Below, piece after piece: positions 56,724 to 64,000 of a stretch of DNA of 64,000 nt. The translations under genes and the position numbers were made by a program. Location: positions 14,846 through 78,845 of the forward strand of contig JAEWBU010000267.1 of the NCBI GenBank assembly GCA_023390985.1. Direction: 5' to 3'. The notes under the pieces were generated by a model. The model saw nothing but the letters and a program-made list of their open reading frames with translations, was not told the origin of the DNA and ran no database searches. Numbering within the stretch: the first letter of the stretch is position 1; every line of letters starts with the position of its first letter. The DNA comes from Pseudomonadota bacterium. GTDB taxonomy: Bacteria > Pseudomonadota > Gammaproteobacteria > Burkholderiales > Burkholderiaceae_C.

Positions 56724-58279
56724 TCATGCCAGGCGCAGCGCGTGCAGTTCCGCGATGTGCTGCTCGGTGGCGTGGCCGATGTCGCCGCCCGCCACCAGGT
56801 GGTGCATGGCCTCGATGTCGCGCGCCAGGCTGCGGTCGGACATCATGGCCGGCGAGATGCTGCGCACCAGCCGCATCACGCCTTCCAGCGCCGGCGAGCT
56901 GGCCAGCGGCCGCAGGAACTCGATGCCCTGGGCGGCGGCGAGCAGCTCGATCGCGACGATGTGCGCGGTGTTCTTCAGCATCGGCTGCAGCCGGCGCGCC
57001 GCGAAGGTCGCCATGCTGACGTGGTCCTCCTGGTTGGCGGAGGTGGGCAGGCTGTCCACGCTGGCCGGATGCGCGAGCGACTTGTTCTCCGAAGCGAGCG
57101 CGGCGGCCGTGACGTGCACGATCATGAAGCCGGAGTTCAGGCCCGGCTCCGGCGTCAGGAAGGGCGGCAGGCGCGAGACCACGGTGTCCACCAGCATGGC
57201 CACGCGGCGCTCGGAGATCGCGCCGATCTCGGCGATGGCCACCGCCAGCGCGTCGGCGGCCAGGGCCACCGGCTCGGCGTGGAAGTTGCCGCCCGACACC
57301 ATGGCGCCGCCTTCGGCGAACACCAGCGGGTTGTCGGTGACCGCGTTCGCCTCGCGCATCAGCACCTGGGTCGCGTAGCGCATCTGGTCCAGGCAGGCGC
57401 CCATCACCTGCGGCTGGCACCGCAGGCAGTAGGGGTCCTGCACGCGGTCGTCGCCTTCCAGGTGCGAGCGCCGGATCGCGCTGCCCACCATGAGGGCCCG
57501 GTACGCGGCGGCGCAGTCGATCTGGCCCGGCTGGCCGCGCACCGCATGGATGCGCGGATCGAACGGACCGTCGCTGCCGCGCGCGGCGTCCAGCGTGAGC
57601 GCACCGGTGATCACCGCCGACTCGAAGAGCTTTTCGACACCGAGCAGCGCGTCGAGCGCGAGCGCGGTCGACACCTGCGTGCCGTTGATCAGGGCCAGGC
57701 CTTCCTTGGCGGAGAGCTGCAGCGGCCGGAGGCCCACGCGCTCCAGGGCCTGGTCGCCGGGCATGCGCCGCCCGTCGAGGAAGGCCTCGCCTTCGCCGAT
57801 CAGGGGCAGGCACAGGTGCGCCAGCGGCGCGAGGTCGCCGGACGCGCCCACCGAGCCCTGGCTGGGGATCACCGGCGACACGCCGCGGTTGTAGAGCGCG
57901 AGCAGGCCATCGACCACTTCCTCGCGCACGCCGGAGTAGCCGCGCGCCAGGCTCGCCGCCTTGAGCAGCAGCACCAGGCGCACCACGCGCTCCGGCAGCG
58001 GCTCGCCCACGCCGACCGCGTGCGAGCGCAGCAGTTTCAGCTGCAGCAGCGCGAGGTCGTCGCGCGCGATGCGCTGCATGGCCAGCTTGCCGAAGCCGGT
58101 GTTGACGCCGTAGACCGGCGCATCTCCGGCGGTGGCGCGCCGCACCAGTTCGGCGCTGGCGCGGATCGCGCCGCGGCAGCCCGGATCGAGCTGCACCGTC
58201 CGCGCGGGGCCGGCGGCCAGGCGGCGCAGCTGGGCCAGCGTGATCCCGCCGGCGATGAGGGTCTCCGTCTCCTGCACGC

Positions 58280-58283
<4 letters not shown>
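56724..58283 (-). CDS. hutH: Histidine ammonia-lyase
   Basis: This 519-residue enzyme removes ammonia from L-histidine to give urocanate, the first step of histidine use. The MIO prosthetic group forms from Ala147-Ser148-Gly149 in [26 protein letters not shown] holds the catalytic Tyr, and [14 protein letters not shown] and [19 protein letters not shown] are also diagnostic. The start at GTG 58283 overlaps the hutU stop (GTGA); GTG 58277 is an alternative. It is in one operon with hutU and the ABC transporter. Confidence 0.97.
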
Positions 58284-59983
<1,700 letters not shown>

Positions 59984-60007
59984 CGGCGGCTCCGGATGGG
60001 TGGCGAG

Positions 60008-60053
60008 TTGTCTATACAAGCTGGCTTGCGGCGAAGCATAGTTGTCTATACAA
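60008..60053. promoter_or_regulatory. Two identical HutC-type operators
   Basis: TTGTCTATACAA occurs at 60008-60019 and again at 60042-60053, 34 bases apart, in the divergent gap between hutU and hutC. It has the form of known HutC sites (TGTATATACA-like dyads). Binding here would control both transcripts and hutC itself. Confidence 0.8.
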
Positions 60054-60081
60054 GTCGTTGTCAATGGGGTATCTTCGGGCC

Positions 60082-60792
60082 ATGGGAACGAACGACATGC
60101 CGGTCTACGAACAGGTGAAGGCCTGGATCCGCCAGCACATCGCCAGCGGTCAGTGGAAACCCGGTGACCCGGTGCCCAGCGAGGCCGCGCTGACGGAGCG
60201 CTTCGGCATCAGCCGCATGACGGCCAACCGCGCACTGCGCGAGCTGGCGACGGAAGGGCTGGTGACCCGGGTGCAGGGCTCGGGCACGCGGGTGGCCCAG
60301 CTGCACCGCATCTCGTCGCAGCTGGTGATCCGCGACATCCACGAGGAGGTGGCCGAGCGCGGCCATGTGCACGGCACGCGCGTGCTGACGGTCGCGCAGG
60401 AGAAGGCGGGGGCGGAGGTGGCCGAGGCGCTGGGGCTGCGCAAGGGCGCGCGCGTGTTCCACACCGTGCTGGTGCACCTGGAGAACGGCGTGCCCATCCA
60501 GTACGAGGACCGCTACGTCAATCCGCAGGCCGCGCCCGGGTACCTGGAGGTCGACTTCACGCGGGTCTCGCCGACGCTGCACCTGCTGCAGCATGCGCCG
60601 CTGACGGAAGCCAGCTACGCCATCGAGGCGTGCCTGCCCAGCGCGGAGGAGGCGAGGGCGCTCGACATCAAGACCAGCGAACCCTGCCTGGCGATGATGC
60701 GTCGCACGGTCAGCGGGGCCCACGTGGCGAGCATCGCGCGGCAGCTCTACCCGGGCACGCGCTACAGCTTCAGCGGACAGTTCCAGGCATGA
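60082..60792 (+). CDS. hutC: HutC repressor of histidine utilisation (GntR/HutC family)
   Basis: This 236-residue repressor has the GntR winged helix ([66 protein letters not shown]) and the UTRA effector domain with [37 protein letters not shown] and LPGT-like [16 protein letters not shown] ending, as in HutC. Urocanate is the known inducer in this family. ATG 60082 is preferred over in-frame ATG 60058 because it gives the family N-terminus. Its stop overlaps hutD (ATGA). Confidence 0.95.
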   Translation: MGTNDMPVYEQVKAWIRQHIASGQWKPGDPVPSEAALTERFGISRMTANRALRELATEGLVTRVQGSGTRVAQLHRISSQLVIRDIHEEVAERGHVHGTRVLTVAQEKAGAEVAEALGLRKGARVFHTVLVHLENGVPIQYEDRYVNPQAAPGYLEVDFTRVSPTLHLLQHAPLTEASYAIEACLPSAEEARALDIKTSEPCLAMMRRTVSGAHVASIARQLYPGTRYSFSGQFQA

Positions 60793-61346
60793 GCTGGCGC
60801 ACCGTTTCCCTGGCCGCGACGCCGTCGCAACCGTGGCGCAACGGCGGCGGCGCCACCCGCGAGCTGCTGGCCTGGCCGACGGCTTCCGATTGGCGCGTGC
60901 GGATGTCCGTCGCCGAAGTCGCATCGGCGGGGCCGTTCTCGCGCTTCGACGGCGTCGAGCGCTGGATCGCGGTGCTCGAAGGCGAGGGCGTGGCGCTGCG
61001 CATCGACGGCCAGTCGCACCCTCTGACGCGCGCGAGCGAGGCGTTCCGCTTCGACGGCGGCGCGGCGGTGCACTGCGACCTGCCGGGCGGCGCGACCCGC
61101 GACTTCAACCTGATGGCCGCGGTGCCGGCTGCTGCGCGGATGAAGCGCGTGCACGGTGAGCTGGCCGTCGGAACCGGCGCGCCGGCGTTGCTGGCGTTGT
61201 ATGCGCATGCGTCGCCCGCGCACGCGCTGCTGGACGGCGAGGCGGTGTCGCTGCCGCCGTTCCATTTCGCCTGGCGCTTGCAGGACGCGCCCGCCCGCGG
61301 GCAGGTCATTGCCGAGGATGCACTGTGGATGGAGGTCGCGCGATGA
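60789..61346 (+). CDS. hutD: HutD family protein
   Basis: This 185-residue protein of the cupin-like HutD family opens with [20 protein letters not shown] and continues [40 protein letters not shown] and RDFNLMAA, the signature of HutD. HutD is thought to adjust hut expression or cap the flux, without a firmly known activity. It overlaps hutC and hutI by four bases each. Confidence 0.94.
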   Translation: MSWRTVSLAATPSQPWRNGGGATRELLAWPTASDWRVRMSVAEVASAGPFSRFDGVERWIAVLEGEGVALRIDGQSHPLTRASEAFRFDGGAAVHCDLPGGATRDFNLMAAVPAAARMKRVHGELAVGTGAPALLALYAHASPAHALLDGEAVSLPPFHFAWRLQDAPARGQVIAEDALWMEVAR

Positions 61347-62554
61347 AGCAGCAGGTCTGGACGAACGCGCGGGTCGCCACGATGGCGGCGGGCGGGACGC
61401 AACCGTACGGCCTGATCGAGGACGGCGCGCTGGCCGTGCAGGACGGACGCATCGCCTGGGTCGGCCCGCGCGGCGAGTTGCCTGCGGAGTGGCGCACGGG
61501 AAGCATCGAACACGATGCGCAAGGCGCTCTGATCACCCCCGGGCTGATCGACTGCCACACCCACCTCGTGTGGGCCGGCGATCGCGCCGCCGAATTCGAG
61601 GCGCGCCTGAACGGCGCGAGCTACGAGGACATCGCCCGGGCGGGCGGCGGCATCGTCTCCACCGTGAAGGCCACGCGCGCCGCCGACGAGGCGGACCTGC
61701 TCGCGCAATCGCGCCGCCGCCTGCGCGCGCTGCTCTCCGAAGGCGTCACCACCGTGGAGATCAAGTCCGGCTACGGGCTGTCGCTGGAGGCCGAGGCCAA
61801 GTGCCTGCGCGTGGCGCGCCGGCTGGGCGAGGTGGAGCGGGTGTCGGTGCGCACCACCTTCCTGGGCGCGCACGCGCTCCCGCCCGAGTTCAAGGGACGG
61901 CCCGACGCCTACATCGACGAAGTCTGCCGGATGATGGGTGAGCTGCATTCGCAAGGCCTGGCGGACGCGGTCGACGCCTTCTGCGAGACGATCGGCTTCA
62001 GCGCCGCGCAGACCCGGCGCGTGTTCGACCGGGCGCGCGCGCTGGGCCTGCCGGTCAAGCTGCATGCGGAGCAGCTGAGCGACAGCGGCGGCGCGGAACT
62101 CGCCGCGTCGTACGGCGCGCTCAGCTGCGACCACCTCGAGTGGCTGACCGAAGCCGGCGTGCGCGCGATGGCGCAGGCCGGCACGGTCGCGGTGCTGCTG
62201 CCCGGGGCCTTCTATTTCCTGCGCGACACCCGCGTGCCGCCGCTCGCGCTGCTGCGGCAGCAAGGCGTGGCGATGGCGGTGTCCACCGACTGCAATCCCG
62301 GCACCTCGCCTTGCACCTCGCTGCTGCTGATGCTGAACATGGCCTGCACCCTGTTCCGGCTGACGCCGCAGGAGGCACTGGCGGGCGTGACGCGCCACGC
62401 GGCCAAGGCGCTCGGGCTGTCCGACCGCGGCGTGCTCGCTCCGGGCCTGCGTGCCGACTTCGTGCTGTGGGACGTGCGCAGCCCGGCCGAACTGAGTTAC
62501 GCGCTGGGGCTCAACCCCTGCCGTGCCACCTTTGTTGAAGGACAAGCGAGATGA
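61343..62554 (+). CDS. hutI: Imidazolonepropionase
   Basis: This 403-residue metal-dependent amidohydrolase opens 4-imidazolone-5-propionate to N-formimidoyl-glutamate. Motifs: [23 protein letters not shown] (metal HxH), [28 protein letters not shown] (metal His), [29 protein letters not shown] and [12 protein letters not shown] (metal Asp). ATG 61343 overlaps the hutD stop (ATGA). Confidence 0.96.
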   Translation: MKQQVWTNARVATMAAGGTQPYGLIEDGALAVQDGRIAWVGPRGELPAEWRTGSIEHDAQGALITPGLIDCHTHLVWAGDRAAEFEARLNGASYEDIARAGGGIVSTVKATRAADEADLLAQSRRRLRALLSEGVTTVEIKSGYGLSLEAEAKCLRVARRLGEVERVSVRTTFLGAHALPPEFKGRPDAYIDEVCRMMGELHSQGLADAVDAFCETIGFSAAQTRRVFDRARALGLPVKLHAEQLSDSGGAELAASYGALSCDHLEWLTEAGVRAMAQAGTVAVLLPGAFYFLRDTRVPPLALLRQQGVAMAVSTDCNPGTSPCTSLLLMLNMACTLFRLTPQEALAGVTRHAAKALGLSDRGVLAPGLRADFVLWDVRSPAELSYALGLNPCRATFVEGQAR

Positions 62555-63348
62555 GTTTTTCCCTGCATCCGGGCGACGTGCCGCTGCTCGTGAGCATCCC
62601 CCACCTGGGCACCGGCATCCCGCAGCCGCTGCGCGCCGGATTCGTGCCGCGCGCGCTGGAAGTGGAGGACACCGACTGGCACCTGGACCGGCTCTACGCC
62701 TTCGCGCGCGAAGGGGGTGCCAGCGTGCTGCAGCCCACCGTGTCGCGCTACGTGATCGACCTGAACCGGCCGCCGGACGACACGCCCATGTACCCCGGCG
62801 CCTCCAACACCGAGCTGTGTCCGACCCGTTTCTTCAACGGGGACGCGCTGTACCGGGAGGGCCAGGCCCTCTCGGCGGAGGAGCGGCTGCGGCGGCGCGA
62901 GCAGTACTGGGCGCCGTACCACCAGGCGCTGCAGGGGGAGCTCGCGCGCATCAAGGCGCGGCACGGCTTCGCGCTGCTGTGGGACGCGCACAGCATCCGC
63001 TCCGAGATCCCCTGGCTGTTCGAAGGCCGCCTGCCGGACCTGAACATCGGCACGGCCGGCGGCGCCAGCGCGCATCCCTCCATCGCGGACGCGGTGGCGC
63101 GCGCGGCCGCCCGCCATCCGCAGGTGACCCACGTGGTGAACGGCCGCTTCAAGGGCGGCTACATCACGCGCCACTACGGCGCGCCGGGCGCGCACGTGCA
63201 TGCCGTGCAGCTGGAGATGTGCCAGTGCCTCTACATGCGCGAGGCGCCGCCGTGGGACTACGACGAGGCCCGTGCCGCCGCCGTCCAGCCGGTGCTGCGC
63301 GACATGGTGGAGGCGGCGCTTTCCGCGTGCCGGCGCCTGTATGCCTGA
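62551..63348 (+). CDS. hutG: N-formylglutamate deformylase
   Basis: This 265-residue zinc hydrolase releases formate from N-formyl-L-glutamate, the last step of the five-step hut route. Visible are [54 protein letters not shown] and [13 protein letters not shown], all HutG (COG3741) motifs. It overlaps hutI by ATGA and hutF by eight bases. Presence of this type of HutG together with HutF shows that formate, not formamide, is the product here. Confidence 0.95.
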   Translation: MSFSLHPGDVPLLVSIPHLGTGIPQPLRAGFVPRALEVEDTDWHLDRLYAFAREGGASVLQPTVSRYVIDLNRPPDDTPMYPGASNTELCPTRFFNGDALYREGQALSAEERLRRREQYWAPYHQALQGELARIKARHGFALLWDAHSIRSEIPWLFEGRLPDLNIGTAGGASAHPSIADAVARAAARHPQVTHVVNGRFKGGYITRHYGAPGAHVHAVQLEMCQCLYMREAPPWDYDEARAAAVQPVLRDMVEAALSACRRLYA

Positions 63349-64000
63349 AGGCCGCCGCTTCTTCGCCGGCCAGGCCTGGGGCGCGGGCGGCTGGGCCCGT
63401 GACGTGCTGCTGGTGGCGGGCCCGGACGGACGCTGGGCCGAGGTGCGCGCCGGCGCCGGCAAAGTCGATCGCGCCGGCGCGGAAGTCCTCCCGGGACCCG
63501 TGCTGCCGGGCGTCGTCAACGGGCACAGCCATGCGTTCCAGCGCGCCATGGCCGGCCTGGCCGAGCGCAGCCCCGCGGGCCGCGACGATTTCTGGGGCTG
63601 GCGCGACCGCATGTACGCCGCGGCGCTGCGCATCACGCCGCCGCAGCTGGAAGCGATCGCGACCTTCCTCTACGCCGAACTGCTGCAGGCGGGGTACACG
63701 CAGGTCTGCGAGTTCCACTACCTGCACAACGACATCGACGGCCGGCCCTACGCCGATCCGCTGGAGATGTCGCTGGCCCTGGTGCGGGCGGCCCGGCGCG
63801 CCGGCATCGGCCTGACGCTGCTGCCGGCGCTGTACATGCGTTCCGGCTTCGCGGCCGCGGGCCTGCGCGAGGACCAGCGCCGGTTCGCCTCCACGCCCGA
63901 GTCGGTGCTGCGGATCGCGGAGGCGGTGCGCAAGCTCGGCGCCGGCGACCCCGTGCTGGCCGCCGGCGTCGCCATCCACTCGCTGCGGGCGGTCGACGCC
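63341..64000 (+). CDS. hutF: Formimidoylglutamate deiminase, N-terminal part (cut by window end)
   Basis: The first 220 residues of an amidohydrolase are present. LPGVVNGHSHAFQRAMAGLAE carries the HxH metal pair, followed by DDFWGWRDRMYAAALRITPPQLEAIATFLYAELLQAGYTQVCEFHYLHND, typical of HutF, which deaminates N-formimidoyl-glutamate to N-formyl-glutamate. The remaining metal ligands lie beyond the window. ATG 63341 overlaps the hutG 3' end by eight bases. Confidence 0.93.
   Translation, partial: MPEGRRFFAGQAWGAGGWARDVLLVAGPDGRWAEVRAGAGKVDRAGAEVLPGPVLPGVVNGHSHAFQRAMAGLAERSPAGRDDFWGWRDRMYAAALRITPPQLEAIATFLYAELLQAGYTQVCEFHYLHNDIDGRPYADPLEMSLALVRAARRAGIGLTLLPALYMRSGFAAAGLREDQRRFASTPESVLRIAEAVRKLGAGDPVLAAGVAIHSLRAVDA

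Noticed and set aside
59984..60064. N-terminal extension of hutU
   Set aside because: It reads across both HutC operators; family N-terminus begins at 59983.

Overview
The window is GC-rich, densely packed DNA with many 4-base ATGA/GTGA gene overlaps. Gene content suggests a soil or freshwater betaproteobacterium of the order Burkholderiales, most likely the family Comamonadaceae (Ramlibacter/Variovorax-like): orphan Bug-type solute receptors without TctAB, an infA paralogue beside an RRM protein gene, a DUF4148-like secreted protein, TRAP and NitT/TauT uptake systems, and a complete hut pathway. The taxon is inferred from content only. No rRNA, tRNA, CRISPR, prophage or transposase gene is visible. 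Both ends cut genes: an amidohydrolase on the left and hutF on the right.

Layout. 0-8.3 kb: amidohydrolase tail, a beta-hydroxyacid dehydrogenase, a GT8 glycosyltransferase, pncB, a Bug receptor/CoA-transferase/CitE-like operon divergent from a MarR regulator, an RRM protein and an IF-1 paralogue. 8.3-10.6 kb: an ECF41 sigma-factor module (AhpD-like protein, NAD(P)-binding oxidoreductase, SigJ-type sigma) with two divergent promoters matching the known ECF41 motif. 10.7-17.7 kb: a methyltransferase, a copper-radical (galactose/glyoxal) oxidase homologue, DUF938, an exported lipoprotein-like FAH-family protein, a GIY-YIG protein, a ketopantoate-reductase-like protein and a class V aminotransferase. 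17.7-28.2 kb: a probable hydantoin/cyclic-amide operon (hydantoinase, racemase, TRAP transporter with two tandem receptors, amidase, Bug receptor) divergent from an Asp/Glu-racemase-superfamily enzyme and a GntR regulator, with matching GTCGAC operators between them. 28.2-32.6 kb: LysR and the glyoxylate-to-glycerate genes gcl-hyi-glxR.

32.6-38.3 kb holds the most unusual arrangement: two histidine kinase-KaiC-response regulator operons back to back in mirror symmetry. It is followed, on the minus strand, by a LuxR regulator/hybrid kinase operon that ends in a 1939-residue protein fusing a GMC oxidoreductase, an alpha/beta hydrolase and a PhoD-type phosphatase (38.3-46.6 kb). 46.8-50.2 kb: a DUF4148-like protein, a PuuA-type glutamine synthetase homologue and a class III aminotransferase (polyamine/amine use).

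50.28-50.67 kb is a gene-free element with a single dyad axis. Its two outer hairpins share a near-identical 48-nt loop, while their 17-bp stems differ at six base pairs, all of them compensated. 50.7-54.1 kb: an M16 peptidase, a PACE-type efflux protein, a 39-residue membrane protein, a PAP2 phosphatase and a small lipoprotein. 54.1-64 kb: the hut region. hutU-hutH and an ABC transporter run leftward and hutC-D-I-G-F rightward from a shared promoter region with two identical HutC-type operators. Histidine would be converted via urocanate, imidazolonepropionate and formimidoylglutamate to glutamate by the HutF/HutG route.
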